The notes: a model not told the origin generated them from the sequence alone. Positions 17,220 through 33,786 are shown, counted from the stretch's first letter. The stretch: DNA of 49,348 nt from Methyloversatilis sp. (GCF_030696805.1 NZ_JAUYRO010000083.1:1-49348); one strand, 5' to 3'. Translations and numbers: made by a program.

Positions 17220-18295
17220 CACCAGGCCGGTTGCATGCGCACGGACTGGGGAATGTCGTTGCGCTTCACCGGATGCAGGTAGAGCCGGGCAAAGGTGCCG
17301 AAAGCCGCCACTGCGCAAGCGCCGCGCTTGACCAGTCCGATTAAGCCGCCCTGCGCCTTGGCGCGTTCGTTCGCCTGGGCCAGCGCGAACAGGCGCTCGA
17401 AGCCGGCGCGGAACACGGCGCTGTCGGTGTCCAGCGTGAGCGGGAAGACCTGCTTGGAAATTTCCGAGGTGATGCGGAAAACTTCGTAATCGTAGTTGTC
17501 GGCATCCAGACCCATGGCCTGATGCAGTTGCGGACGCATGTGATCGCGCACGTACATCGTGGCGTACACGGCGAGCAGGAAGAACCTGACCCAGAGGAGG
17601 TTGCCGCCGCGCAGCAGGTGCGGGTTGGCGCGCATGATCAGCGCAAACGACTCGCCGTGGCGGAATTCGTCATTGCACCAGCGCTCGAACCACCGGAATA
17701 TCGGATGGAAGCGCAGCTCCGGGTGCCGTTCCAGCTGACGGTAAATCGTGATGTAGCGGGCGTAGCCGATCTTCTCCGACAGGTAGGTTGCGTAGAAGAT
17801 GTATTTCGGCTTGAAGTAGGTGTACTTCTTCGTGCGCTTCAGGCCGCCCAGATCGACGCCCAGACCGTAGTCCTTCAGCGACATGTTCAGGAAGTTGGCG
17901 TGCCGGGCTTCATCGCGCGCCATGTAGGACATCAATTCCTTGATGTCCGGATTTTCGACGTTCTTCTTGATTTCGTTGTACAGCACGCAGCCGGAGAACT
18001 CCGACGTGATCGAGCTGATCAGGAAGTCCATGAACTCCTGGTGCAGTTCCGGCGGCAGTTGCCTGATCTGCTCGCCGAAGTCTTCCGTGCGCTGGAAGTG
18101 GTCGTGATTGTTGTCGCCTTCGTACTCGGCCATCATCACGTCCCATTCCGCGCGCACGGCGCTGACGTCGATGCGGTCCATCGCCTCGAAATCGGTGGTG
18201 TAGAAGCGCGGGCTGAGCATGGTGCTCACGCGCGCCTTGGCGGTCGATTCCTCGGATACGGCAGCCGCAGCGGCGGTGTGGGTGGCGGTAGTCAT
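17219..18295 (-). CDS. acsF: Mg-protoporphyrin IX monomethyl ester oxidative cyclase (aerobic)
   Basis: AcsF is the oxygen-dependent diiron cyclase that forms the isocyclic ring, giving divinyl protochlorophyllide. The 358-residue protein has diiron-carboxylate features: [34 protein letters not shown] and [13 protein letters not shown] (ExxH motifs), plus the family segment [24 protein letters not shown] at 18295 overlaps the puhC stop (ATGA). No bchE (anaerobic cyclase) is seen in the window, so at least this route needs oxygen. It sits between puhC and puhE, a common arrangement in proteobacterial clusters. Confidence 0.97.
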   Translation of the reverse strand: MTTATHTAAAAAVSEESTAKARVSTMLSPRFYTTDFEAMDRIDVSAVRAEWDVMMAEYEGDNNHDHFQRTEDFGEQIRQLPPELHQEFMDFLISSITSEFSGCVLYNEIKKNVENPDIKELMSYMARDEARHANFLNMSLKDYGLGVDLGGLKRTKKYTYFKPKYIFYATYLSEKIGYARYITIYRQLERHPELRFHPIFRWFERWCNDEFRHGESFALIMRANPHLLRGGNLLWVRFFLLAVYATMYVRDHMRPQLHQAMGLDADNYDYEVFRITSEISKQVFPLTLDTDSAVFRAGFERLFALAQANERAKAQGGLIGLVKRGACAVAAFGTFARLYLHPVKRNDIPQSVRMQPAW

Positions 18296-18771
18296 TGCGG
18301 TGCTCCTGAGGCGTGCATTTCGGGCGAGCGCGCAACGTCGAGCAGCTTGACGAAGGCGCCGGCATTGGTCGGGCCGAACGAATCGAGGTCTACGCGTCGG
18401 CTGGTGGCGGGATCGATCAGGGTCAGCCGGCCGTCGGCGCGCCCGATCAGCTGGAAGGCCACATCGGCGCCGATGCCCTGGCGCTTGCGTTCGCGCGCGA
18501 GCCCGCGCAGCGTGCCGCGGATGAAGCCCTGTTCTCCGACGATGGATTCGATCTCGGCGCCGCTTCGCGCATCGATAACGGCGATGCTGCCGTCGGCCCT
18601 GTCTTCGAAGCGCAGATCGCGTGTTGCCACGGCGGCGGCGTCGGGCACGCTGATGTTCACGCCCGACAGCCTGACCGTGGTGACTGCCAGCAGCACGACC
18701 AGCAGCATGGCGCCGATGGCAATGAGCGGGCCGCGCGACAGCGGGTGATGCGAGACAACTTGGGCTTCCAT
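18292..18771 (-). CDS. puhC: Photosynthetic complex assembly protein PuhC
   Basis: PuhC is a single-pass membrane protein that supports assembly of the LH1-reaction centre complex in Rhodobacter. The 159-residue product has an N-terminal cytoplasmic segment, one transmembrane helix (about residues 14-33, [20 protein letters not shown]) and a soluble domain with [18 protein letters not shown] and [18 protein letters not shown], the most conserved stretch of the family. ATG at 18771 lies 10 bp after the puhB stop, and the TGA overlaps the acsF start. Assignment rests on sequence and on position. Confidence 0.9.
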   Translation of the reverse strand: MEAQVVSHHPLSRGPLIAIGAMLLVVLLAVTTVRLSGVNISVPDAAAVATRDLRFEDRADGSIAVIDARSGAEIESIVGEQGFIRGTLRGLARERKRQGIGADVAFQLIGRADGRLTLIDPATSRRVDLDSFGPTNAGAFVKLLDVARSPEMHASGAPQ

Positions 18772-18781
18772 GGTCCTGACC

Positions 18782-19504
18782 TCAGTCGATCGCGAGTTGC
18801 GGGGTGCCGCCGTTCAGGCTGCGGGCGGGCTGCGGACTTTCGCTGCCGGCGGCACGCAGGGGCGTTGCCGCCAATGCCGCCGATGCAGCGGCTTCGCCGG
18901 CAGCGGCCGTCCATGCGCTCTGCAGAACCTGCGCCACATGAGCAGCGTCCGGCACGCAGCACAGCATGGGCTCCGGCTTCGTCACGCGCCACGGGCGGGC
19001 ATGCGGCCACAGGTGCAGCACGGCGATGCGTTCGGTGCCGCCCAGCGTCAGCGGAATGTTGCCGTGACCGTCCTTGTGCAGCTTGAGCCCGGCCGATTCG
19101 ATGCGCCGCAGCGGCAGGTTGAACGTGAGGCTCAATACGATTCCCACGCGCATGACGACGCGCTTGTCGGTGATCGTATAGACCGTGGTGCGCGCCGACA
19201 GCCAGGCCAGCAAGGCCAGCGAGCCGAGGGCGAACACCACCAGCGGCAGCAGCATGACGATGGCCATCGCCGCATCGCCGATGCTGCCCTCGCCGGACAT
19301 GACGAAACCGGCGCGCAGGATCAGGATGGCGGCGAAGTAGCCGGTAAGCGCCGGCAGATGGAAGCGCTCGCGTGCCATGCGCTTCCAGTCCGGTGCGCCC
19401 TGCCACAGCACGCGTTCATCCTGCGGCAGTCGTTCCGGCAGCCCGAGCTGCGGTTCGAACTCGTGTTCGTGCCCGGTATTGGGCACGGCTTTGAGCGTGC
19501 TCAC
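18782..19504 (-). CDS. puhB: Photosynthetic complex assembly protein PuhB
   Basis: PuhB helps reaction-centre assembly. The 240-residue protein has an N-terminal motif LPQDERVLWQGAPDW typical of the family, two transmembrane helices (about 50-70 and 80-105), and a PH-like domain with TVYTITDKRVVMRVG, LTFNLPLRRIESAGL and GNIPLTLGG. The C-terminal 60 residues are Ala-rich and poorly conserved. The start codon is GTG at 19504, overlapping the puhA stop (GTGA). Membrane topology and PH-like fold are inferred from pattern and family. Confidence 0.9.
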   Translation of the reverse strand: MSTLKAVPNTGHEHEFEPQLGLPERLPQDERVLWQGAPDWKRMARERFHLPALTGYFAAILILRAGFVMSGEGSIGDAAMAIVMLLPLVVFALGSLALLAWLSARTTVYTITDKRVVMRVGIVLSLTFNLPLRRIESAGLKLHKDGHGNIPLTLGGTERIAVLHLWPHARPWRVTKPEPMLCCVPDAAHVAQVLQSAWTAAAGEAAASAALAATPLRAAGSESPQPARSLNGGTPQLAID

Positions 19505-20271
19505 AGCAGGGGCTCCTTGCGGCCGGGTTCGGCGTACAACGTGCCGCCACCGTAATAGGCCATGACCTTTTCTTCCTCGAGGAAGGTGATCTGGTCAGGC
19601 GATGCGAGGCCGGGCACGCTCGAGAAATGGTGGCCGAGGATGGACGCCACCTTGACCTGGCGGGCACCGATGCGACTGAAGTTGATCGGCAGCATCACGC
19701 GGCGCGTGCCGCCCCCGACCGGTACGTCGAGTTCGAGGTAGCGGAACATCGCTTCCGAGCGGTCGACCCACAGGTCGCGCACCACACCACCCACCTTGCC
19801 GTCGGCACCGACCACCGGGAGGCCGCGCGGATCGGCGTCCTGGTGCGCCACGCCGTAGGCGGTATCCGCGCGCAGCGGCACGATGCGCAGGCGACCGTCG
19901 TAGGTCACGTCAGGGATGTCGGCACGATCTGCATACGCACCCGGCCCGACCCCATCGAGCATCGGATTGCCGGTCGGATTCAGCGGCGCACCCGGGAACC
20001 TGGCGCTTGGCACAGCCTTCAGCGTCTGCGGTGACACAGCGAAATTCGGAGCCGTCACGGTACGGCCATCCTGCAGCTTGTAGGTCTTCGGATCCGGAAT
20101 GGCCGGGAAGCCCTGGACCTTGATGCTGCCCGATCGATCGGATTCGAGCGGGTAGCCTTCCCGCTTGCTTTCCTGGTGCAGGTAGTAGATCAGGCCGGCG
20201 AAAAAGACCCAGAAAACGTAGAGCGTGATCTGCGCGACGTCGATGTATGCAGTGATGGCACCAGTACCCAT
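19501..20271 (-). CDS. puhA: Reaction centre H subunit
   Basis: PuhA caps the cytoplasmic side of the reaction centre and shapes proton uptake to QB. The 256-residue protein has one N-terminal transmembrane helix in MGTGAITAYIDVAQITLYVFW (positions 1-35), the basic loop YYLHQESKREGYPLE, and a C-terminal PRC-barrel domain with LPVVGADGKVGGVVRDLWVD, the hallmark of the family, and INFSRIGARQVKVASI near 205. ATG at 20271 has AAGGAG upstream. It is followed by puhB with a 4-bp overlap. Confidence 0.97.
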   Translation of the reverse strand: MGTGAITAYIDVAQITLYVFWVFFAGLIYYLHQESKREGYPLESDRSGSIKVQGFPAIPDPKTYKLQDGRTVTAPNFAVSPQTLKAVPSARFPGAPLNPTGNPMLDGVGPGAYADRADIPDVTYDGRLRIVPLRADTAYGVAHQDADPRGLPVVGADGKVGGVVRDLWVDRSEAMFRYLELDVPVGGGTRRVMLPINFSRIGARQVKVASILGHHFSSVPGLASPDQITFLEEEKVMAYYGGGTLYAEPGRKEPLL

Positions 20272-20296
20272 TTTGCTCTCCTTCTTGGAATGACGA

Positions 20297-21745
20297 TCAG
20301 CCGGGAAACTCGGCCAGTCCGAACTTCGTGCTGCTTGGTGTGGAGGATTGATGCGCAGAGCGGACCAGAGGGCCGATCGCGATCAGGCTAGCGAACAACA
20401 TGTAAATCTCGCAGTGATAAACGAAGCTGTACCCGATTGCGGGACTGCTCAGCGCCGAACCCAGTGCGCCCGACGTGGCCAGTCCCGATACGACGTCGCG
20501 GAGCGCGCCGCCCAGTGCAATCGCCAGACCGGTGCAGGTGGCATGCACCGCGCCCCAGGCGCCAAGTGCGAGGCCGTTCAGCCCGCCACTTTCCAGTCCC
20601 ATGGCGGCCGTCAGCGTGCCGACCGAGAACAGTCCACCGCCGAAGCCGATCAGTGCCACGCCGATGCGGAACAGCGGAACCGAATGCAGCGGTTCGGCGA
20701 ACACGACGGCCGAAAAGGCGATGATGCCGGTCAGCGCGCCAAGCGCCGCCAGCCGGTAGGAGTCGAAGCCGCGCGCCAGCACGCGCGCGGCCAGTGCAAA
20801 GGCGGCGATCGCGCCCAGCGCCATCAGGGCGGTCAGCGACGTGGTGGCGCCGACGCCCATGCCGAGGATTTCGCCGCCGTACGGTTCGAGAATGATGTCC
20901 TGCATGCTGAAGGCCGCGCTGCCCAGACCTACCGCGCACAGGTAGCGTGTGGCACGGGCGTGCTGCGAAAAGCTGCGCCATACCTCGCGGAACGGCAGCC
21001 GCGGCGCCTGCTGCGCCGTCGTGCGCATGCCGCGCGGCTCCTGCTTCCACAGCGCGATGACATTGAGCACCATCGTGAGCATGGCCGAGCCCTGTACCAC
21101 CTGGATCAGTTTCATCTGCGTGAAGTCGGCCAGCAACAGACCGAACACAATGCCGCTGACCACCATGCCGACCAGCAGCATCAGGTACATCATGGCCACC
21201 ACACGCGGCCGGTTGGCCGGCGCAGCGAGGTCGGTGGCCAGTGCAAGCCCTGCGGTCTGCGCGGTCTGCATGCCGGCACCGACCATCAGGAAGGCCAGTG
21301 CGGCGCCGGCCTGCCCGATCCAAGCCGGACCCTGGGTGTCGCCGGACAGCAGGATGAGCGAGAACGGCATGATGGCCAGGCCGCCGAACTGGATCAGCGA
21401 ACCCATCCAGATGTATGGGACGCGCTTCCAGCCCAGCACCGAACGGTGCGTGTCCGAGCGGTAGCCGATCAGCGCGCGGAACGGTGAGAACAGCAGCGGC
21501 AGCGCCACCATCAGCGCGACCAGCCAGGCCGCCATGCCCATCTCGACGATCATCACGCGGTTCAGCGTGCCGATCAGCAGCACGGTCGCCATGCCGACCG
21601 ACACCTGGAACAGCGACAGACGCAGCAGACGCCCGAGCGGCAACTCTGCCGTCGCCACATCGGCGAACGGCAAAAAGCGCGTGCCCACACCGGTCCACAG
21701 CTTTGCAGCGCGGTCGTTGAGCGAGCGGGCGGACAGCGTCTTCAT
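20297..21745 (-). CDS. lhaA: LH1 assembly protein LhaA (PucC family)
   Basis: LhaA is a 12-helix major-facilitator-like protein that acts in LH1 assembly, perhaps handling bacteriochlorophyll or LH polypeptides. The 482-residue product has landmarks LFQVSVGMATVLLIGTLNRVMIVEMG, PFRALIGYRSDTHRSVLGWKR and GLALATDLAAPANRPRVVAMMY (cited as family segments). ATG at 21745 (MKTLSARS) overlaps the bchM stop by 4 bases; a TTG at 21754 is possible but less likely. Its position directly before puhA is the usual one. A second family member is bch2 at 34765. Confidence 0.92.
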   Translation of the reverse strand: MKTLSARSLNDRAAKLWTGVGTRFLPFADVATAELPLGRLLRLSLFQVSVGMATVLLIGTLNRVMIVEMGMAAWLVALMVALPLLFSPFRALIGYRSDTHRSVLGWKRVPYIWMGSLIQFGGLAIMPFSLILLSGDTQGPAWIGQAGAALAFLMVGAGMQTAQTAGLALATDLAAPANRPRVVAMMYLMLLVGMVVSGIVFGLLLADFTQMKLIQVVQGSAMLTMVLNVIALWKQEPRGMRTTAQQAPRLPFREVWRSFSQHARATRYLCAVGLGSAAFSMQDIILEPYGGEILGMGVGATTSLTALMALGAIAAFALAARVLARGFDSYRLAALGALTGIIAFSAVVFAEPLHSVPLFRIGVALIGFGGGLFSVGTLTAAMGLESGGLNGLALGAWGAVHATCTGLAIALGGALRDVVSGLATSGALGSALSSPAIGYSFVYHCEIYMLFASLIAIGPLVRSAHQSSTPSSTKFGLAEFPG

Positions 21746-22440
21746 CTGCGGCAAAGCTCCAGTGCCTTCGATTTGTAGAAACCGCTCGACACATGCTGCG
21801 ATCGGCCGACCGTCATGCAGTCGAGCGCCGGTTCTTCGCCGATCAGCCGGTGCAGCAGTGTTTCGCGTACCGGTTCGATCGAGGGCGCGCGATCACCGCG
21901 CGGGAAGAACTTGCCGATGAAGCGCATCGCTTCGAGTGCATGCGTGCTCGGGGGAAACGTGAACTGGATCGAATGTTCCGTGCGCGCTGCAAGCCCGGAC
22001 AGCACGCGCACCGCGTCACCCGCCTGGTAGTGGATCAGCGAATCCATTGCGACCACGTGGTCGAACCAGCCCAGCGCGGGATCGAGCATGTCGCCGGAAC
22101 GGAAGTCGATCTTGCCGCCGTTCAGGTCTTCCGGCATGCGTTCGCGCGCCAGCTGCACCAGCGTGGGCGACAGGTCGATGGCCACCACATGGGCGCCGCG
22201 CCGTGCCGCCTCGACCGCCAGTGCGCCGGTACCGCAGCCGGCGTCCAGCACTTTGCGGCCACGCAGGTCCTGCGGTAGCCAGTCGAGCAATGTGGCGCGC
22301 ATGCGGTCACGTCCGGCGCGCACCGTGGCGCGCACGCGGCCGACCGGTGCGTCGGAGGTCAGGCGCTTCCAGGCGTCGACCGCGGTGCGATCGAAATAGG
22401 TCTGGATCTGGCTGCGCCGATCTATGTATGAGCTGTTCAT
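21742..22440 (-). CDS. bchM: Mg-protoporphyrin IX O-methyltransferase
   Basis: BchM transfers a methyl group from SAM to the C13 propionate of Mg-protoporphyrin IX, the step before AcsF. The 232-residue protein has SAM motif I KVLDAGCGTGALAVEAARRG near residue 65 and the family segments FDHVVAMDSLIHY and QFTFPPSTHALEAMRFIGKFFP. I chose the ATG at 22440 (MNSSYIDRR); the frame extends to a TTG at 22473 that would overlap the bchL stop by 8 bp, which is possible with translational coupling. The Shine-Dalgarno before the ATG is weak. Confidence 0.94.
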   Translation of the reverse strand: MNSSYIDRRSQIQTYFDRTAVDAWKRLTSDAPVGRVRATVRAGRDRMRATLLDWLPQDLRGRKVLDAGCGTGALAVEAARRGAHVVAIDLSPTLVQLARERMPEDLNGGKIDFRSGDMLDPALGWFDHVVAMDSLIHYQAGDAVRVLSGLAARTEHSIQFTFPPSTHALEAMRFIGKFFPRGDRAPSIEPVRETLLHRLIGEEPALDCMTVGRSQHVSSGFYKSKALELCRR

Positions 22441-22465
22441 GGTGTCATCGGTCCCGTTCGAAAAC

Positions 22466-27260
<4,795 letters not shown>

Positions 27261-27314
27261 GCTTCGATCACCCTGTCGTGACGTGCGGCGAGCACGGATT
27301 CGGCGGACACGGAT

Positions 27315-28955
27315 TCAGCGTCCATAGTGAGCTTTGGCATCGTAGAGCGTCTCCACCGTGATCGTTGCCAGGCCGTGTTCGCGCGCGAAGGCTTCGGTAT
27401 TGCGTTTGGCCTTGCCTCGCACGAAGAACGGAATCTTTTTCAGCTCGCGTTCGCCGTCTTCGCTCCAGGTCGGTTCGCCCGACGCGGCGATGACGGGTTC
27501 AGGGATTTCGACGGCGGCCGCAACCGGTTCGACGGCAGCGACGGCATCAGATGCGGCAGCGTGCCGTGCATCGCGGGCGACGGCCGGAAGATGGGACGCG
27601 GCGGCGTCATCATGGAATTCAAAGTCGTCGCGGAACATCTGCAGCAGATGCTCTTCAAGGCCCATCACAAGCGGATGGACCCAGGTATCGAAAATGACGT
27701 TCGCGCCTTCGAAACCGTACACCGGGCTGTAGCGCGCCGGTACGTCCTGCACGTGGATCGGGATCGAAATCACCGCACACGCCACGCCGAGGCGTTTGGC
27801 GATATGGCGCTCCATCTGGGTGCCGAGCACCAGTTCCGGTGCCGCAGCGCCGATGGCCTGTTCCACTTCGAGGTAGTCGTCGCTGATCAGCGCCTCGACA
27901 CCGTAGAGCTTGGCGGCATCGCGCACATCGCGCGCGAATTCGCGGCTGTAGGTGCCCAGGCCGACAACGGTGAAACCCATTTCCTCCTTGGCGATGCGCG
28001 CGGCCGCGATGGCGTGTGTCGCATCACCGAAGATGAACACCCGCTTGCCCGTCAGGTAGGTCGAATCGACCGAGCGGGCATACCAGGGCATGCGTGACAG
28101 CGACGACGAAAAACCTGCGACACCCGGCTGTTCCGAAGCCAGTACGGCCGATGCATCGATTCCGGCCAGTTGTGCGACCTCGGCGATGAAGTCGCGCGTG
28201 GCGCCGACGCCCATCGGAATGACACGGGTGGAAGGCATGCCGAAATTGCGTTGCAGCCAGGATGCCGTCGTGCGTGACACTTCGGGGTAAAGGTCGATGT
28301 TGAAGTCGGCCTCAGGCAGGCGACGGATGTCGTCCGGCGAGGCACCGAGCGGCGCAATCACATGGACGTCGATGTCCAGCAGGTCGAGCAGCCGGCGGAT
28401 TTCCTGCACGTCGTCGCGGCAGCGGAAGCCAAGCACCGTCGGGCCGAGAAGGTTGGCGCGCGGGCGGCGACCTTCGGCGCGCACCGGGTGCGGTGTGCCC
28501 GGCGGCGGCACCTGATCGGCGAGCAGTGCGCGCACGACGTGATAGAAGGTTTCGGCGGCACCCCAGTTTTCCTTCTTCGAATAGGACGGCAGTTCGAGCG
28601 GGATGACCGGGATCGGCAGGTTCATGCCGCAGGCCAGAGAGCCCGACTGATCCTGGATCAGTTCGGCAGTACAGGACTCGCCGACCAGCAGTGCCTTGGG
28701 TTTGAAACGTTCGTACGCTTCGGCAACGGCGGTCTTGACCAGATCCGCGGTACTGCCGCCCAGGTCACGCGCCTGGAAGGTGGTGTAAGTCACCGGCGGG
28801 CGGCGGTCCTGACGTTCGATCATGGTGAACAACAGGTCTGCGTAGGTGTCGCCCTGCGGGGCGTGCAGCACGTAATGCACGTCGCGCATTGAGGTGGCAA
28901 TCCGCATGGCGCCCACGTGAGGCGGTCCTTCGTAGGTCCACAAGGTCAGTTGCAT
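27315..28955 (-). CDS. bchB: Light-independent protochlorophyllide reductase subunit B
   Basis: BchB is the NifK-like subunit of DPOR; with BchN it reduces the D ring of protochlorophyllide in the dark. The 546-residue protein begins [20 protein letters not shown], has [15 protein letters not shown] near 95 and [15 protein letters not shown] mid-protein, and ends with the short DPOR C-terminal domain ([20 protein letters not shown]). Between them (about 425-480) lies an Ala-rich, low-complexity linker. ATG at 28955 has GAGGAG 6 nt upstream, 10 bp after bchN; the frame upstream lies inside bchN. Confidence 0.96.
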   Translation of the reverse strand: MQLTLWTYEGPPHVGAMRIATSMRDVHYVLHAPQGDTYADLLFTMIERQDRRPPVTYTTFQARDLGGSTADLVKTAVAEAYERFKPKALLVGESCTAELIQDQSGSLACGMNLPIPVIPLELPSYSKKENWGAAETFYHVVRALLADQVPPPGTPHPVRAEGRRPRANLLGPTVLGFRCRDDVQEIRRLLDLLDIDVHVIAPLGASPDDIRRLPEADFNIDLYPEVSRTTASWLQRNFGMPSTRVIPMGVGATRDFIAEVAQLAGIDASAVLASEQPGVAGFSSSLSRMPWYARSVDSTYLTGKRVFIFGDATHAIAAARIAKEEMGFTVVGLGTYSREFARDVRDAAKLYGVEALISDDYLEVEQAIGAAAPELVLGTQMERHIAKRLGVACAVISIPIHVQDVPARYSPVYGFEGANVIFDTWVHPLVMGLEEHLLQMFRDDFEFHDDAAASHLPAVARDARHAAASDAVAAVEPVAAAVEIPEPVIAASGEPTWSEDGERELKKIPFFVRGKAKRNTEAFAREHGLATITVETLYDAKAHYGR

Positions 28956-28965
28956 CAGTTGCTCC

Positions 28966-30838
<1,873 letters not shown>

Positions 30839-30848
30839 TACATCATGG

Positions 30849-30971
30849 TTGACACGCGAAGAGCGCTGCAGCTAATTTGTCATAACGCGAGGTGAATGGT
30901 CGCCGCAAAGCAATGATGGCTCTCGATACTGACAAGTAAACTTGACAGTTGCCCTTGCCGCGAACTATCTC
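30849..30971 (+). promoter_or_regulatory. Upstream region of ppaA: candidate promoters and PpsR-like site
   Basis: Two TTGACA hexamers face ppaA: 30849-30854 with TAATTT 18 bp on, and 30942-30947 with a weak TATCTC 18 bp on. The second overlaps TGACAAGTAAACTTGACA (30930-30947), a PpsR-like palindrome with one mismatch (TGA for TGT). Which promoter is used cannot be told from sequence. The whole 367-bp gap 30762-31128 is a divergent regulatory region with no gene seen. Confidence 0.45.
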
Positions 30972-31128
30972 TATAAGCTGGTTGCTCTTGTGATTGGTGC
31001 CTTCATGGGCTGCGCGCTGGGGTAAGCGCTGTACGAAGTTATAAAAAGCACGGCCGTTCCTTGCTTCCCAGCAGTGCCGCGGGAAGCCTGAGTCGGAGCC
31101 GGCACACACAAACACCAAAGGACGAGAG

Positions 31129-32043
31129 ATGGCCGGAAGAGCGCAGGAAGACGCCGGCAAGGCGCGCACGACAGGAGAATACTGGTCCGACACGGACGCG
31201 CTTCAGCGAAGCCATCCGCAGTCCGGGAATCACAACGGCGGGGAGCTGGTTTTTCCGGTGGACGACTGGATGGGTGATCTCGCCCGTACCATCGAAGCCG
31301 AAATCATTCCGCGCCTCATGCTCGCGCACGGTGGCGCTGATCCGTCGGCACCGCAGGTCGCCTGTGAAGTCCGGGCACCGTCTTCACCGGAAGTGGTCGA
31401 GTTCGCGAATCTGGTTCTCGCGCAGGACGCGCGCGTCGCGCGCACGTGGGTGGAGGCGGTGCGCGCGCGCGGCGCGTCGCCTGACACGATTTTTCTTGAG
31501 TTGCTGGCGCCGGCCGCACGGCGACTCGGGGAATTGTGGGAAGCGGACCTGTGCGATTTCACGCAGGTCACGCTGGGTCTCTGGCGGATCCAGCAGGTGG
31601 TGCATGAGTTGGGGCCGAGCTTCCGCTCGGATGCCCCGTTCGCGCCGAATGGCCGCAGGGTGCTACTGTCTGCGGCGCCGGGGGATCAGCACACGCTGGG
31701 CCTGTTGATGGTCGGTGAGTTTTTCCGCAACAGTGGCTGGGAGGTCTGTGCCGAAGCATCCGGTCGCAGCCTCGACCTGGTGCTGGCGGCGCAGAATGAG
31801 TGGTTCGATGTGCTGGGTTTTTCGGTCGGTAGCGAAGCACGCATCGAACCTTTGAAGCGGCTGATTGAAGCCGTGCGTCTGGCGTCCCGCAATCGCGACC
31901 TCATCGTGATGGTGGGAGGCCCCATCTTTGTCGAACACCCTGAGTGGGTGGCACTGGTGGGTGCGGACGCGACCGCAAGTGATGCAAAAGACGCTGTGCG
32001 GCGCGCTGACGCCTTGGTGCCACTGCGATGTACGCAGGGCTGA
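31129..32043 (+). CDS. ppaA: PpaA/AerR-type B12-binding regulator
   Basis: This 304-residue protein matches PpaA/AerR, which bind cobalamin and act as light- or oxygen-sensitive partners of PpsR/CrtJ. Seen: a variable N-terminus, a helical segment FLELLAPAARRLGELWEADLCDF (about 125-145), and a Rossmann-like B12 domain beginning VLLSAAPGDQHTLGLLMVGEFF near residue 185; the His in GDQHTLG is at the family position proposed as cobalt ligand. There is no helix-turn-helix, as expected. It is encoded 85 bp before ppsR and divergent from the bchF operon. Whether it is activator or anti-repressor is not visible. Confidence 0.88.
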   Translation: MAGRAQEDAGKARTTGEYWSDTDALQRSHPQSGNHNGGELVFPVDDWMGDLARTIEAEIIPRLMLAHGGADPSAPQVACEVRAPSSPEVVEFANLVLAQDARVARTWVEAVRARGASPDTIFLELLAPAARRLGELWEADLCDFTQVTLGLWRIQQVVHELGPSFRSDAPFAPNGRRVLLSAAPGDQHTLGLLMVGEFFRNSGWEVCAEASGRSLDLVLAAQNEWFDVLGFSVGSEARIEPLKRLIEAVRLASRNRDLIVMVGGPIFVEHPEWVALVGADATASDAKDAVRRADALVPLRCTQG

Positions 32044-32128
32044 ACTGGTTTGACGAGGTGATCGATTGGGATCGGAGCAGGAGCGCAGTGAGTTTTCGAG
32101 AATCGACGCGAAGTGGGGGGCTGCCAAC

Positions 32129-33553
32129 GTGAAGCCGTTTGAATCGCCCCTCCTATCGTTTGGAGGCGTCGATGCCAACTCCACAGCAAAACTCATCGCC
32201 GCCGCGTCGGATCTGGCGCTGGTGGTGGACAAGCAGGGCATCATCCGCGATGTAGCCTTCGGCAACGATGAACTCGTACCCGATGGTTACGAGGGCTGGG
32301 TCGGCAGACGCTGGACCGATATCGTGACGGTCGAAAGCCGCGCCAAGGTCGAAGCCCTGCTCATCGATGCTTCGGCCGAGGCCGCCCAGAAGTGGCGGCA
32401 CGTGAATCATCCGGTGTCCGGCGGCATCGACATGCCGGTGCTTTATTCGGCCATCAAGGTCGGGCACGAAGGCCGGGTTGTCGCGTTCGGCCGCGATCTG
32501 CGCTCCCTGTCGTCGCTGCAGCAGCGGCTGGTTGACGCGCAGCAGTCGATCGAGCGTGACTACGCCAAGCTACGGCAACTTGAAACCCGCTATCGCCTGC
32601 TGTTCCAGATGACATCGGAAGCGGTGCTCATCGTCGAGGCCGGCAGTCAGCGCGTCATGGAAGCCAATCCGGCCGCGCTCCGCCTGCTCGGCCCGTCACC
32701 CAAGGGACTGGTCGGGCGTACCTTCCCGGAAGGATTCGACGAAGCAGGCATGCAGTCGGCGCAGGATCTTCTGGCCAGTGTCAGGGCGGCAGGGCGTGCC
32801 GACGACGTTCGCGTGCGACTGGCCGACGATGGACGCGAGCTGCAGGTTGCAGCTTCGCTGGTGAGACAGGACAACGCCGCGCTTTTCCTCGTGCGCCTTT
32901 CGCAACGTGCCGTCGAACACACGACCTCGGGACTTCATCAGGCCTTGCTTGACGTGATGGAGAACGTGCCGGACGGATTTGTCCTGACGGATGATTCGGG
33001 CCGCATCCTGACGGCCAATCACGCGTTTCTCGATCTTTCCCAGCTCGCTTCGGTCGAGCAGGCGCGCGGCGAGCCGCTCGAACGCTGGCTGGGTCGCCCC
33101 GGCGTCGATTTCAAGGTGTTGATGGTCAACCTCCGCCAGCACGGATCGGTCAGACTGTTTTCCACCCTGGTTCGCGGCGAACATGGTTCGGATGTCGAAG
33201 TCGAAATCTCGGCTGTGTCGGTACCGCATGGCGAAACGCCATGTCTCGGCTTCACGGTGCGTGGCATCAGTCGGCGCATCGAGGCCGATCCGCGAATGGG
33301 CCGCGAACTGCCCAGGTCGGTCGAACAACTGACCGGGCTGGTCGGCCGCGTGTCGCTGAAGGAACTGGTGCGTGAATCCACCGACCTGATCGAGAAGCTG
33401 TGCATCGAGGCAGCCCTCGAACTGACGCATGACAATCGAGCATCGGCAGCCGAAATGCTCGGTCTGAGCCGGCAAAGTCTGTACGTGAAACTGCGCCGCT
33501 ACAGCATCGGCGATCTCAACGCCGAGCACGAAGACATCGAAACTGAAGATTAG
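32129..33553 (+). CDS. ppsR: Photosynthesis gene transcriptional repressor PpsR/CrtJ
   Basis: PpsR is the main regulator of photosynthesis genes and binds TGT-N12-ACA palindromes. The 474-residue protein has an N-terminal PAS domain (about 15-125), a coiled Q-linker (about 130-160, QQRLVDAQQS), two more PAS domains (about 160-265 and 285-390) and a Fis-type helix-turn-helix at the C-terminus (RASAAEMLGLSRQSLYVKLR). Only two cysteines are present, one in the third PAS domain (ETPCLG) and one just before the HTH (EKLCIEA), so the intramolecular disulphide of R. sphaeroides PpsR is probably not made in the same way. GTG at 32129 with GGGG upstream is preferred; TTG at 32066 is possible. Confidence 0.94.
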   Translation: MKPFESPLLSFGGVDANSTAKLIAAASDLALVVDKQGIIRDVAFGNDELVPDGYEGWVGRRWTDIVTVESRAKVEALLIDASAEAAQKWRHVNHPVSGGIDMPVLYSAIKVGHEGRVVAFGRDLRSLSSLQQRLVDAQQSIERDYAKLRQLETRYRLLFQMTSEAVLIVEAGSQRVMEANPAALRLLGPSPKGLVGRTFPEGFDEAGMQSAQDLLASVRAAGRADDVRVRLADDGRELQVAASLVRQDNAALFLVRLSQRAVEHTTSGLHQALLDVMENVPDGFVLTDDSGRILTANHAFLDLSQLASVEQARGEPLERWLGRPGVDFKVLMVNLRQHGSVRLFSTLVRGEHGSDVEVEISAVSVPHGETPCLGFTVRGISRRIEADPRMGRELPRSVEQLTGLVGRVSLKELVRESTDLIEKLCIEAALELTHDNRASAAEMLGLSRQSLYVKLRRYSIGDLNAEHEDIETED

Positions 33554-33712
33554 CGTCTGTTGGCACTGGCGGACCGCTCGCCAGGCCTGCTGCGTCTGGA
33601 TCAAGTCGGACACACGGCGGCTGACGTGCGCTCAAGCCGGAAGATCCGGTGCGTGATGTGGCTCAGCGGGCTCGCGTACTTCTTGTTCGCAGCCTGCCCA
33701 CCCTCTTGCCGC

Positions 33713-33757
33713 GGTGCATGCCTTGTCGAGACCCGCCGTCTCGACAAGGCATGCACC
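33713..33757 (+). terminator. Perfect 20-bp hairpin downstream of ppsR
   Basis: GGTGCATGCCTTGTCGAGAC (33713-33732) pairs without mismatch with 33738-33757 across a CCGCC loop. It lies 160 bp after the ppsR stop and has no T tract after it. It may terminate ppaA-ppsR mRNA, stabilise its 3' end, or be a dispersed palindromic repeat. Confidence 0.6.
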
Positions 33758-33786
33758 TTGGTGGGGCGTGCGCGGCAGCCCGGCCA

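Noticed and set aside
20388-21794. 468-codon minus-strand frame overlapping lhaA
   Set aside because: Wrong-frame shadow of lhaA; repeated Ala/Gly/Arg/His composition and no membrane helices.
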